This document shows, in pieces, positions 15,064-21,398 of a stretch of DNA of 21,398 nucleotides (the stretch's first letter is position 1; every line of letters begins with the position of its first letter). The position numbers were made by a program, and so were the translations under genes. The DNA comes from Gemmatimonadales bacterium (GTDB taxonomy: Bacteria > Gemmatimonadota > Gemmatimonadetes > Gemmatimonadales > GWC2-71-9): assembly GCA_025929805.1 (NCBI GenBank), contig JAICPP010000030.1:1-21398 (forward strand), read 5' to 3'. The notes beneath the pieces are model-generated. The model was not told where the DNA came from. It did no database searches and saw nothing but the letters and a program-made list of their open reading frames with translations.

Positions 15064-15591
15064 CTAGTACAGGACCGGGCGGGGACGCGTGGCAATGCCA
15101 ATACCAGGACGGCCGCGAGGTGGACACCTGCCTCCACCCCTCACTCCGATGATACCACCCCGCACCGTAGGGATCTCATCAACTGGATCGACGGCGGTCG
15201 ATGGCCCGCTGCTCACCGGGATTACCGTGATGGTTTTCCCCGGCGGGAGCTCGCGGTCATTAGCCGGCTCCGATGCGGTGCTGACTGGCCGGGCTGCCGT
15301 GTCTGCGGGGCTGAGCGCGAGCGCAGGTGCGGGCGCAGCGGCGGTCTCGGACTCAATCGTACTGCGCCGTGGGGCTGGCCGTATCCCGGCGGTCGCTATC
15401 CGTCCAGGAGTTCTGCGAATCGCGGGCTGCTGCAGCTCCACCGCGGAGGCGATCTCCACTTCTGGGGCCTGTGCCGGAAGCGTGAGGTCTCGCTCGATGA
15501 CCGAGAGTGCGGCCTCTGTCCGTTCCTGGGATCCGCAGCCCGCGACGACTATCACCACGGCGGTGAGCGGGAGCAGAAAAAAGGTGCGCAT
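15064..15591 (-). CDS. Pro/Ala-rich lipoprotein with Gly/Arg-rich C-terminus
   Basis: This 175-aa minus-strand protein has a signal peptide with lipobox VVAGC (C19), then a low-complexity, Ala/Pro/Glu-rich region (about residues 20-120) and a C-terminus rich in Gly and Arg (VRGGIIGVRGGGRCPPRG, ending RPRPVLY). No catalytic domain is recognised. The ATG at 15589-15591 follows GGAGGT, giving strong support for this strand; the overlapping plus-strand frame has no such start. Disordered Pro-rich linkers of this kind often span the periplasm from a lipid anchor to a short binding segment. It is downstream of the NRDE gene on the same strand with a 76-nt gap, so the two may be co-transcribed. Function unknown. 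Confidence 0.7.
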   Translation of the reverse strand: MRTFFLLPLTAVVIVVAGCGSQERTEAALSVIERDLTLPAQAPEVEIASAVELQQPAIRRTPGRIATAGIRPAPRRSTIESETAAAPAPALALSPADTAARPVSTASEPANDRELPPGKTITVIPVSSGPSTAVDPVDEIPTVRGGIIGVRGGGRCPPRGRPGIGIATRPRPVLY

Positions 15592-15667
15592 GAGACCTCC
15601 GTGCTGGAATAGTGGTGTCCATCAGGCTAAATGACGACGAGCCGGAGCTCTTTCACACAAGCGCGCC

Positions 15668-16447
15668 CTACCGCCGGACCGCCGGACCGACCGTTTCGAA
15701 CCGCGCCTCCGTACCGGGCACACCCCGAGGACCGAAAGTACGCTCGACGAAGATCATGCTGCCGTCGCGGCCGACCAACACTACAGTGGAAGAGCGGGTG
15801 CCATAGTCGTCCGAGGCGATGAAGGCCGACGACAGAAGCCGCTCCCATTCGCGTCCCACGCCGGTCGATGGCAGTTGGTCGTCGCTCGCCCGATCGCGGT
15901 TGGTCAACAGCGCGAACAGGGCCGCGATCGGCTCGGATGCTCCGGCACTCAAGAGGGCGCCGAAGGCCGTCTTCGTCGCCTCCACCTTGGGCCAGGGAGT
16001 ATCGAGCAGGTGATTGCTGAGCCCGTATACGCCGGGGGCGAGCACGCGGAGTCGACCCTCGCGATTGGAGTAATAGAACAAGCCCGCTGCATTACCCGCG
16101 ATCAGGTTGAAGCCGTTGTAGAGGCCGGCCTCACTGTGGACGCGCTCCATATACTCGCGGGGGCCGGTGCCCATCGTCAGGAAGTCGCTGACCAGCCGTC
16201 CGCGCGACCGGGGCGCAGGGCTCTCGCGCTGCCCTTGCCGGTAGTTGGTGACGGCCGCGAGCCGCCCCCGTCGATCGATACCGAGCCAGGTACCGCCAGC
16301 CTTGAGGTCGCGTCCGGCTAGAACGGACGGGGCGTCGGCCCAGAACGCGGCGGGCATCGTCGGTCGATCGTAGAATTCGTCGCGGTTGGCAGCAACGATC
16401 AACGAATACTCGGGGTGGGAATCCAGGGCGAGCAGAACCAGGCACAT
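15668..16447 (-). CDS. NRDE (TANGO2-like) family protein
   Basis: This 259-aa protein starts MCLVLLALDSHPEYSLIVAANRDEF, quoted here in parts: MCLVLLA, then LIVAANRDEFYDRP. Cys2 and the AANRDE motif define the NRDE family, an Ntn-hydrolase-like fold in which Cys2 would be the nucleophile after Met removal. GGTWLGIDRRGRLAAVTNYR is the second conserved block. A later block reads GLSNHLLDTPWPKVEATK and the end reads YGTRSSTVVLVGRDG. The human relative TANGO2 is linked to lipid and haem trafficking; bacterial roles are unclear. No signal peptide is present, so it should be cytoplasmic. A perfect 8-bp hairpin lies in its probable leader (16476-16495). Confidence 0.92.
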   Translation of the reverse strand: MCLVLLALDSHPEYSLIVAANRDEFYDRPTMPAAFWADAPSVLAGRDLKAGGTWLGIDRRGRLAAVTNYRQGQRESPAPRSRGRLVSDFLTMGTGPREYMERVHSEAGLYNGFNLIAGNAAGLFYYSNREGRLRVLAPGVYGLSNHLLDTPWPKVEATKTAFGALLSAGASEPIAALFALLTNRDRASDDQLPSTGVGREWERLLSSAFIASDDYGTRSSTVVLVGRDGSMIFVERTFGPRGVPGTEARFETVGPAVRR

Positions 16448-16475
16448 GCAGGAAGATAGGACGTCTCGCCGGTAG

Positions 16476-16495
16476 GGCGGTACAACGGTACCGCC
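16476..16495. other. Hairpin and interspersed-repeat-like sequence between divergent genes
   Basis: GGCGGTAC (16476-16483), loop AACG, GTACCGCC (16488-16495) form a perfect 8-bp stem 29 nt upstream of the NRDE start on the minus strand. Directly adjoining it, 16498-16517 reads CCCTGAG..GAGCGAAGGGG, resembling the CCTGAGCG..GCGAAGG sequences scattered between genes in many bacterial genomes. The rest of the 179-nt divergent spacer carries promoters for both genes, not clearly resolved. Confidence 0.45.
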
Positions 16496-16596
16496 TGCCC
16501 TGAGTGGAGCGAAGGGGCGTATGTTTCCGGCGGCCGTGTCGCTGACGGTGTGGTTTCTCGCGCGTGGGTCGGCATTAGCACACCGCGTCCGGGACG

Positions 16597-16602
16597 TATG
16601 AT
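16597..16602 (+). promoter_or_regulatory. Possible -10 (TATGAT) for the MDR gene
   Basis: TATGAT differs from TATAAT at one position and lies 24 nt upstream of ATG 16627. No good -35 hexamer is found 16-18 nt upstream, so the call is weak. Confidence 0.25.
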
Positions 16603-16626
16603 TGCCGCTGACCGGCGGGAGGCACC

Positions 16627-17598
16627 ATGAAGGCGATCGTGCAGGAGGGCTATGGCTCGCCGGACGTGCTGAAGCTGCGCGAAGTCGACATGCCGGCCTC
16701 CGGCGACGACGGAGTGTTGGTGGAGGTGCTCGCCGCGTCGGTTAACGCGCTCGACTGGCACCTGGCGCGAGGCGTGCCGATCTTCATTCCGATCCTCGAG
16801 GCCATCCGCGCACCGAAGCATCGCGTCCGCGGCATCGATCTGGCCGGCCGGGTGACGGCGGTCGGAAAGACCGTCACCCGGTTCAAGCCGGGTGACGAGG
16901 TACTCGGAGGGGCGGACGGCAGCTTCGCCGAATTCGCCGTGACCACGGAGAAGCGACTGGCGCCGAAGCCGGCGGGCATCACGTTCGAGCAGGCGGCGAC
17001 GCTCAATGTCGCCGGGCTCACGGCGCTGCAGGGGCTGCGCGACCGGGCGCGGGTGCGCGCCGCGCAGCGCGTGCTCGTCAACGGCGCCGGCGGCGGCGTC
17101 GGGACCTTCGCTGTGCAGGTCGCGAAGTGGCTCGGCGCGCACGTCACCGCCGTCACCCGCGCCGGGAGCGCCGAGCTCGTCCGCTCCATCGGCGCCGACG
17201 AGGTCATCGATCATGACGCCGAAGACTTCACCAGCAGCCGCGACCGCTGGGAGGTCATCTTCGACATTGGCGGAAACCGGCCGTTCAGCCGCTGCCGCCG
17301 TGTCCTGAAAGCAGACGGAATCCTCGTCGCCATCGGCGGCCCGGCGGGACGATGGATCGCGCCCGCCGGGCGACTGCTCAAGGCCGTGATGCTATGGCCG
17401 CTCACCCGGCACCGGCGGGTCGTCCCGTTCGTCGCGAAACCCGATCCGGAAGGGCTCACGCTGCTGGCGGGGCTCGTCGAGCGCGGAACGATCACTCCGG
17501 TCATCGACCGGCGTTACCCGCTGAGCGAAACCGCCGAGGCGGTCCGGCTCCTCGGTGCAGGACACATGCGGGGTAAGGCCGTAATTAGCACGCGGTGA
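16627..17598 (+). CDS. Zinc-independent MDR oxidoreductase (quinone oxidoreductase-like)
   Basis: This 323-aa protein is a medium-chain dehydrogenase/reductase. The N-terminal GroES-like domain contains GIDLAGRVTAVGKTVTRFKPGDEV (quoted as GIDLAGRVTAVG then RFKPGDEV), and the Rossmann domain has VLVNGAGGGVGTFAVQVAK with the AGGGVG nucleotide-binding loop. VNALDWHLARG near residue 40 is typical of the YhdH/QOR-like NAD(P)H-dependent group. The Cys/His zinc ligands of alcohol dehydrogenases are absent, so it is likely an NADPH-dependent quinone or enone reductase; substrate unknown. GGGAGG (16617-16622) supports the start. Base composition is clearly higher in GC than in neighbours (51 of 60 bases G or C in 17041-17100 by hand count), which may indicate separate origin. 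Confidence 0.92.
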   Translation: MKAIVQEGYGSPDVLKLREVDMPASGDDGVLVEVLAASVNALDWHLARGVPIFIPILEAIRAPKHRVRGIDLAGRVTAVGKTVTRFKPGDEVLGGADGSFAEFAVTTEKRLAPKPAGITFEQAATLNVAGLTALQGLRDRARVRAAQRVLVNGAGGGVGTFAVQVAKWLGAHVTAVTRAGSAELVRSIGADEVIDHDAEDFTSSRDRWEVIFDIGGNRPFSRCRRVLKADGILVAIGGPAGRWIAPAGRLLKAVMLWPLTRHRRVVPFVAKPDPEGLTLLAGLVERGTITPVIDRRYPLSETAEAVRLLGAGHMRGKAVISTR

Positions 17599-17675
17599 GG
17601 CGGTCCGAGGCAAGTCGCCGCAGCTGATGCTCGGTCCGTTGTCAGCGCCAAATGATCCCCTGGAAGGGGGCCACC

Positions 17676-18224
17676 ATGTGGATGCACCTCAGGCCGGGCG
17701 GCAGCTCACTCCTCCTCTTAGTACTTGCCGGGAGCTGTTCGCCAGCTCTTGGCCAGTCGTCGGTGGTCGCGGATCGCGCCGACACGGGTGTCATCCTCCG
17801 ACCTGCCGACGGCGAACGGGTCCCGCCTTTTCAGGACGGTCGCACCATGCTGCTCAAGATCGGACCGAGCCTCACCTCCTCTCAGGAACTCTTCATCGCT
17901 GCGGAGGAGATGCCGCCCGGGACCGCCATCCCGCTGCACCGCCACGAACGGCACGAGGAGGCCTTGTTCCTCCATCGAGGGCGGGTCACCGTAACCCTGG
18001 GAACACGCCGGGTGGTCGCCGAAGCGGGCACGTTCGTTTATATCCCGGCCGCCACGTGGATCGGCGTAGAGAATACCGGACGGGAGCCGGCCATGGTGGT
18101 GGGCATTTTCGCGGAGGCGGCGGTCGAACCGTGCTTTCGGCGACTCATTCAACGGCCGAGCCCGGCTGATTCGGTGCGGCTCGAGCAGCACTGCGCGATG
18201 ACCTTCAAGGGAACGGCCCGGTGA
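17676..18224 (+). CDS. Exported cupin-domain protein
   Basis: This 182-aa protein has a Sec signal peptide (LLLLVLAGSCSPALG, cleavage probably before QSS) and a single cupin barrel. The first cupin motif is PLHRHERHEEALFLHRG, supplying His, His and Glu metal ligands (HRHxxxxEE-like), and the second is AGTFVYIPAATWIGVEN, in which the usual second-motif His is replaced (W/I), so the metal site may have three ligands. A short C-terminal part has two cysteines (PCFRRL and HCAMTF) that could form a disulfide. ATG 17676 follows GGAAGGGGG (17662-17670) and begins the signal peptide; an in-frame ATG at 17652 is less likely. The stop overlaps the GTG of the next small ORF (GTGA). Substrate unknown. 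Confidence 0.83.
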   Translation: MWMHLRPGGSSLLLLVLAGSCSPALGQSSVVADRADTGVILRPADGERVPPFQDGRTMLLKIGPSLTSSQELFIAAEEMPPGTAIPLHRHERHEEALFLHRGRVTVTLGTRRVVAEAGTFVYIPAATWIGVENTGREPAMVVGIFAEAAVEPCFRRLIQRPSPADSVRLEQHCAMTFKGTAR

Positions 18225-18322
18225 GTGGCGCGTCGATAGTTGGGATCGTGCTCTTGGTCTTCCTGGTCGCTGTGTTGGTGTCGACGCCTTGGCGACGGCT
18301 CCCTCTCATCGGCCGATATTGA
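18221..18322 (+). CDS. 33-aa single-helix membrane ORF
   Basis: GTG 18221 overlaps the cupin stop by 4 nt (GTGA) and the frame runs to TGA 18320-18322. The product has a short polar start (SGAS), about 17 hydrophobic residues (IVGIVLLVFLVAVLV), then STPWRRLPLIGRY. The Arg pair after the helix and few N-terminal charges suggest N-out/C-in insertion. I do not recognise a family. Support is the translational-coupling overlap and the clean transmembrane pattern; against it are its shortness and a lack of other evidence. It could modulate the exported enzymes encoded on either side, but that is speculation. Confidence 0.5.
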   Translation: MSGASIVGIVLLVFLVAVLVSTPWRRLPLIGRY

Positions 18323-18365
18323 GCTCTGGTGGCTGGTCGCAATACCCTGGTACACGAGGTGGAAC

Positions 18366-19106
18366 ATGGATCTGGACGACCTTCCCATCGGCCGGGTGCT
18401 CACCCGCCGCGAAGCATTGGGCCTCCTGGGCTCCACCGGCACGCTTCTCCTGCTCGGCTCCTCCGCTTTGAATGCCGACGCTTCCCGAGCCGGTAAACCG
18501 CGCTATCCCTGCGTCGTTCGGCCGGCTAGCACCGCGGGTCCCTACTACGTGGACGAGAAGCTCAACCGCAGCGACATCCGGGGCGACCCATCCGATGGTA
18601 CCGTCAAGCTGGGGGCACTACTGGTCCTGATTATAAACGTCTCCAGCATCGCCGAGGGCAGCTGCGTCCCGCTCGAGGGTGCCGTGGTGGACGTCTGGCA
18701 TTGCGATGCCGAAGGGGTGTATTCCGACGCTGTGGACCCAAACTTCGACACTACCGGCAAGAAATTCCTTCGCGGATACCAAGTCACTGACAAGAATGGG
18801 GTGGCGAAGTTCATCACCATCTACCCCGGCTGGTATTCCGGCCGGACGGTCCACATCCACTACAAGATCCGCTCGCCCGCCTCGGCGCAGTCGCCGTACG
18901 AGTTCGTGAGTCAGATCTACTTCGACGAGGGGATGAGCGATCGGATCTACGCCAAGCCGCCCTATGCCACCCGAGGCAAGCGGAACGTGTCCAACCTCAC
19001 CGACCGGCTATACAACAGGGATGGCGGGCGGCAATCCATGCTGGCGGTGACGCCCTCGAAGGGCGGGTACGCAGGCACATTCGACGTCGCCCTCGACCTA
19101 TCCTAG
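18366..19106 (+). CDS. Tat-exported intradiol ring-cleavage dioxygenase
   Basis: This 246-aa protein starts with a probable twin-arginine signal (TRREALGLLGSTGTLLLLGSS; motif TRREAL and core LGSTGTLLLLG). The catalytic domain belongs to the intradiol dioxygenase family (protocatechuate 3,4- and catechol 1,2-dioxygenase). Expected Fe(III) ligands are Y119 (EGVYSD), Y157 (GWYSGRTVHIH), H163 and H165; the intervening R160 is the usual active-site arginine. STAGPYYVDEKLNRSDI and VDVWHCDAEG are further family blocks. Such enzymes split aromatic diols between the hydroxyls with O2. Export of a folded metalloenzyme fits the Tat motif. ATG 18366 follows GAGG (18356-18359). No other aromatic-degradation genes are in the window, so the substrate is unknown. 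Confidence 0.9.
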   Translation: MDLDDLPIGRVLTRREALGLLGSTGTLLLLGSSALNADASRAGKPRYPCVVRPASTAGPYYVDEKLNRSDIRGDPSDGTVKLGALLVLIINVSSIAEGSCVPLEGAVVDVWHCDAEGVYSDAVDPNFDTTGKKFLRGYQVTDKNGVAKFITIYPGWYSGRTVHIHYKIRSPASAQSPYEFVSQIYFDEGMSDRIYAKPPYATRGKRNVSNLTDRLYNRDGGRQSMLAVTPSKGGYAGTFDVALDLS

Positions 19107-19120
19107 AACACCGAAGTCGC

Positions 19121-19590
19121 GTGGCAGTAAACCGGTTGGCTCTGGCTTTCCTGTCGATCGCATTGCTGTGGGCGTGCGGGGACAATCCCGGAGGCATGCG
19201 TCCTGCGTTCTACGCTGTGCCCGGTGAGAGCGCGCTTCCGTTCTCCGAGGCGGTCGAGTCGGTGACATGCTCTACCTCTCAGGTCAACTCGGAACCGACA
19301 GCACCGGTCGGCTGGTAGCGGGAGGCATTGGTCCCGAGACGCGGCAGGCCCTAACGAACATCGCCGCCGTCCTCGATCGCCATGGCTCCTCCCTGGATCA
19401 GGTGGTGAAGTGCACCGCCATGCTGGCGGACATAAAAGAGTGGGCCATGAATGAGGTGTACCTGAGCTTCTTCCAATCGCACCGCCCAGCTAGAAGCGCG
19501 TTCGGAACCAGTGGCCTTGCCCTGGGAGCGCGGCTGGAGCTCGAGTGCATGGCCGTCGTGGATGGAGAGAGCGAAGCGGGGGTTCAGTGA
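19121..19590 (+). pseudogene. Exported RidA-family gene with a single-base frameshift
   Basis: The 5' frame (from GTG 19121) encodes MAVNRLALAFLSIALLWACGDN, here quoted as LALAFLSIALLWAC, a signal peptide with a lipobox-like LWAC, then FYAVPGESALPFSEAV. RidA sequence resumes in the +1 frame at MLYLSGQLGTDSTG (19267) and runs to GLALGARLELECMAVV, with VVKCTAMLADIKEW and RPARSAFGTSGLALGAR typical of the family. Inserting one base (C) between 19255 and 19256 gives EAVRVGDMLYLSG, the exact family continuation, so a one-nucleotide deletion is the simplest explanation. RidA proteins hydrolyse reactive enamines/imines; here the ancestor was probably exported. The break could be a true mutation or a sequencing or assembly error. 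TGA 19588-19590 overlaps the next ATG by 1 nt. Confidence 0.85.
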
Positions 19591-20123
19591 TGGAGCGCTA
19601 TACGATTTGTGACTTCCCGGTTCGGGTGATCAATACCCGGCCAGACATCGATACCGCTCAGGTGCTCGAGCGCCTATCCCGGGCGCTCGATTTAATAGCC
19701 ACCCATGTGCCGCGGCGGTTCCGGCGGATGCGGCAGGACCTCGCCGGATTCGTCATCCAGCGGTTTCCCTGCCGGGGAGCGTTCTTCCCTCTGGAACGAG
19801 AGTGCTTGGTGGAGCTCACCTTTACGGTGAACCCCCAGCACACGGCTGCGGAGATTGCCGCGTCGATCGTGCACGAGGCAACTCACGCCCGCGTGGCGCA
19901 GATGTGCGGAGTCCTTCCGCCGGACCAGCGCCCCCGCGAGGAGCGGCTCTGCCGCGCAGCAGAGCTGGAGCTGGGCCTCGCGCTGCCCAACGGTCAGGTC
20001 GTGGTGGAGCGCGCCCGATCCGCCCTCCGGATGGCCGATCAGGAGGTTGCACCTGCGGTGGATTGGGACGAGGGCGCGCGCCGCGTCGCTGCGGCAGACG
20101 CCAAGGCTAGACGGCACCTATGA
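19590..20123 (+). CDS. Zincin-like protein with HEATH motif
   Basis: This 177-aa protein contains IVHEATHARVAQM, an HExxH metal-binding motif (H95, E96, H99), followed about 20-30 residues later by REERLCRAAELELG, which offers E117, E118 and E125 as a possible third ligand. This is the pattern of gluzincin-type or DUF-type small metalloproteases. Upstream is a basic helix (PRRFRRMRQDLAGFVIQR). There is no signal peptide. The family is not one I can name; activity is inferred from the motif. ATG 19590 overlaps the stop of the RidA gene by 1 nt (TGATG), implying coupled translation. The C-terminus is Ala/Arg-rich (GARRVAAADAKARRHL). Confidence in the gene is high, in the function moderate. Confidence 0.75.
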   Translation: MERYTICDFPVRVINTRPDIDTAQVLERLSRALDLIATHVPRRFRRMRQDLAGFVIQRFPCRGAFFPLERECLVELTFTVNPQHTAAEIAASIVHEATHARVAQMCGVLPPDQRPREERLCRAAELELGLALPNGQVVVERARSALRMADQEVAPAVDWDEGARRVAAADAKARRHL

Positions 20124-20177
20124 CCTGGTGTGCTGGGGAGGGACCGCTCGTCGTCTCGATGAGTGCGGAGCATAACC

Positions 20178-20513
20178 ATGCGAGTCTTGCTACTGGCTAT
20201 TGCAGTCTGTGGCGCTTTTGCCTGTGCCCGCCTTAACGATCCGCACAGCGGGCCCGATCACTTTTTCGTCCCTCTTCTACCACAGCTTGGCTACGCAATC
20301 AAGCGGGTGATCGGGAAGGAAGCCCCGATCACACTGGTCGCACATGATGGCTCTGTCTGCCGCACGTCACGCGAGCGCTATGCGAATACGGACGAGGGCA
20401 GATGGATAGTCTGCATTTGGAACCTGCCGAGCCTTGATTCGACAGAGCCGCATAGGAGTGGCCAGCAGTCAGGGCCTCAGCTTGCGACTGCCGAATCCCC
20501 GATCTTACGCTGA
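20178..20513 (+). CDS. Small exported protein of unknown function
   Basis: This 111-aa protein has an N-terminal hydrophobic segment (MRVLLLAIAVCGAFAC) that looks like a signal peptide; a lipobox is not canonical (AFAC). The middle reads LVAHDGSVCRTSRERYANTDEG and RWIVCIWNLP; a Cys pair about 20 residues apart with an ERYA..GRWI.CIW pattern suggests a small disulfide-stabilised domain. I have seen similar short Cys/Trp-containing proteins in soil bacterial genomes but cannot name a family. The C-terminus after NLP is low-complexity and may not be conserved. The start ATG 20178 has only GGAG (20167-20170) upstream. It is co-directional with the zincin-like gene, separated by 54 nt. Confidence 0.5.
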   Translation: MRVLLLAIAVCGAFACARLNDPHSGPDHFFVPLLPQLGYAIKRVIGKEAPITLVAHDGSVCRTSRERYANTDEGRWIVCIWNLPSLDSTEPHRSGQQSGPQLATAESPILR

Positions 20514-20615
20514 ACCGCAGGAACAGATCATCCTGCTGGGCTGGATTATCCATCTCTGGCCGGCCCTGGATGCGGCGCTATGGAAACCGCGGGGCGGCCA
20601 CACCGTCTGAGCTAC

Positions 20616-20643
20616 CGGTCCCCGGTCCCCGGTTCGTGGTCCC
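20616..20643. repeat. Tandem heptamer CGGTCCC after the kinase gene
   Basis: CGGTCCC is repeated exactly at 20616-20622 and 20623-20629, followed by degenerate copies to about 20643. It lies within about 30 nt of the kinase stop codon (minus strand). It resembles the other short-period spacer elements in this window, but I see only weak self-complementarity here. Confidence 0.55.
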
Positions 20644-20646
20644 CTC

Positions 20647-21398
20647 TTAATCCGCGAACGTGACCACCGGCTCCGGCGCGAGTCTGGACTCCCACCAGAG
20701 TCGCGCATGTTCCCGGCTCCAGTTCTCGTTCAGCTCGATGGCAGCCAGCCGGTCCGCCAGCTCCCTCGCACTGGCTGGCCGGTCCTCCGTTGCCTTGGCC
20801 AGACAGGACAGCACGATCTCGTCCAGCTCGGCAGGGATATGGAAGAGGCTGTAGAGTGACGGCGGCTCGGCCGGCGTATGGATATGCCGGGCCATGATCT
20901 GCACCACCCCTTGGCCCTCGAATACCTGCCGCCCCGTCAGCATCCAGTAGGCAACACAACCGAGGGAGTAGATGTCGGTGCGCTGGTCTACCGCCTCCCC
21001 CATCGCACTTTCCGGCGAGAGATACGCCGGGGTGCCGGTGACCATGTTGGGGGCAGTGAGTCCGGGGTCCTGGTTTCCGTCGAAGGTGGCGCTCTTGACC
21101 AGGCCGAAGTCGAGCACCTTTACGTAATCGTAGTAGTGACCCATGCAGCAGACGTGAATGTTTGCCGGCTTTATGTCCCGGTGGATCAGCCCACGATCGT
21201 GGGCCTCCGCCAGCGATTCACACGCTTGCTGCAGAATGTGAATGGTGCGGGCCGGCGACAGGGGACCATGTTCCTCGACCAGCGTCTGGAGATCCATCCC
21301 GTTGAGCAACTCCATTACATAGTAGAAGGTGCCGTCACCCGATACCCCGAAGTCATACAGCTGAATGGTGTGCGGGGAACGGAGATTGGCCGCAGCCA
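20647..21398 (-). CDS. Serine/threonine protein kinase, C-terminal part
   Basis: The frame continues past the window edge (residues upstream of the internal ATG at 21315 read AANLRSPHTIQLYDFG and SGDGTFYYVMELL), so the N-lobe with the glycine loop is missing. Visible catalytic motifs are GLIHRDIKPANI (catalytic loop), VLDFGLVKS (Mg-binding DFG), TGTPAYLSPES (APE-like motif) and DQRTDIYSLGCVAYWMLTG (helix F). This is a Hanks-type bacterial kinase that phosphorylates Ser/Thr. Between the catalytic loop and DFG is a short insert with HVCCMGHYYDY, longer than usual. The protein ends soon after the kinase domain (EPVVTFAD) with no transmembrane segment or sensor domain, suggesting a soluble kinase, unless a regulatory part precedes it outside the window. 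Confidence 0.95.
   Translation of the reverse strand, partial: AAANLRSPHTIQLYDFGVSGDGTFYYVMELLNGMDLQTLVEEHGPLSPARTIHILQQACESLAEAHDRGLIHRDIKPANIHVCCMGHYYDYVKVLDFGLVKSATFDGNQDPGLTAPNMVTGTPAYLSPESAMGEAVDQRTDIYSLGCVAYWMLTGRQVFEGQGVVQIMARHIHTPAEPPSLYSLFHIPAELDEIVLSCLAKATEDRPASARELADRLAAIELNENWSREHARLWWESRLAPEPVVTFAD

Noticed and set aside
15089..15634. Long plus-strand frame (181 aa) opposite the minus-strand lipoprotein
   Set aside because: The minus strand has a Shine-Dalgarno sequence, a signal peptide and a lipobox; the plus-strand frame has none and is a product of high-GC bias.
20601..20614. tRNA D-arm-like TAGCTCAGACGGTG on the minus strand
   Set aside because: The next bases do not form the D-stem partner, and no anticodon or T-arm and no acceptor stem follow at the expected distances.

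Overview
The window is a gene-dense, high-GC stretch of a bacterial chromosome with mostly co-directional genes. It has no rRNA, tRNA, insertion sequence, CRISPR array or phage module that I can see. GTG and TTG starts, 4-nt stop/start overlaps, many Gly/Ala-rich signal peptides and lipoboxes, an ECF42-type sigma factor with its DGPF partner, and a soil-type gene mix all suggest a Gemmatimonadota-like soil or sediment bacterium. That placement is inference, since no marker gene is present.

Region 1 (1-309) is the 3' end of a PEBP/YbhB-like gene. Region 2 (471-7586) is the clearest system: the known ligase-associated DNA repair cassette, made of an MBL-fold DNA exonuclease, an ATP-dependent DNA ligase, an Lhr-type DEXH helicase and the metallophosphoesterase PdeM. 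Exonuclease/ligase and helicase/PdeM each overlap by 4 nt. Between the two pairs sits an unexpected gene (3204-4019) for a four-cysteine zinc-ribbon plus degenerate MBL-fold protein, flanked on both sides by inverted-repeat spacers. Region 3 (7620-9447) holds a PEP mutase/isocitrate lyase-family enzyme, a small OB-fold-like lipoprotein and a DUF488 protein.

Region 4 (9506-12213) is a probable ECF42 regulon: a promoter matching the ECF42 consensus, a YCII/DGPF protein, the ECF42 sigma factor with its C-terminal helical-repeat extension, and a sulfotransferase overlapping the sigma gene by 4 nt. Region 5 (12436-16447) is envelope-related: a GlcG/HbpS-like lipoprotein, tandem terminator-like hairpins, an exported TPR-type protein and, on the minus strand, a Pro/Ala-rich lipoprotein and an NRDE (TANGO2-like) protein. 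Region 6 (16627-20513) has an MDR oxidoreductase of visibly higher GC, an exported cupin, a 33-aa one-helix membrane ORF, a Tat-exported intradiol dioxygenase, an exported RidA-like gene broken by an apparent single-base deletion, an HEATH-motif zincin-like protein and a small exported protein. Region 7 (20647-21398, minus) is the C-terminal part of a Ser/Thr protein kinase running off the window.

A recurring structural theme is five intergenic elements built from short tandem units (7, 8 or 10 nt), four of them clearly self-complementary. Each lies at or just after a stop codon, and four end just before a start codon that lacks a Shine-Dalgarno sequence.
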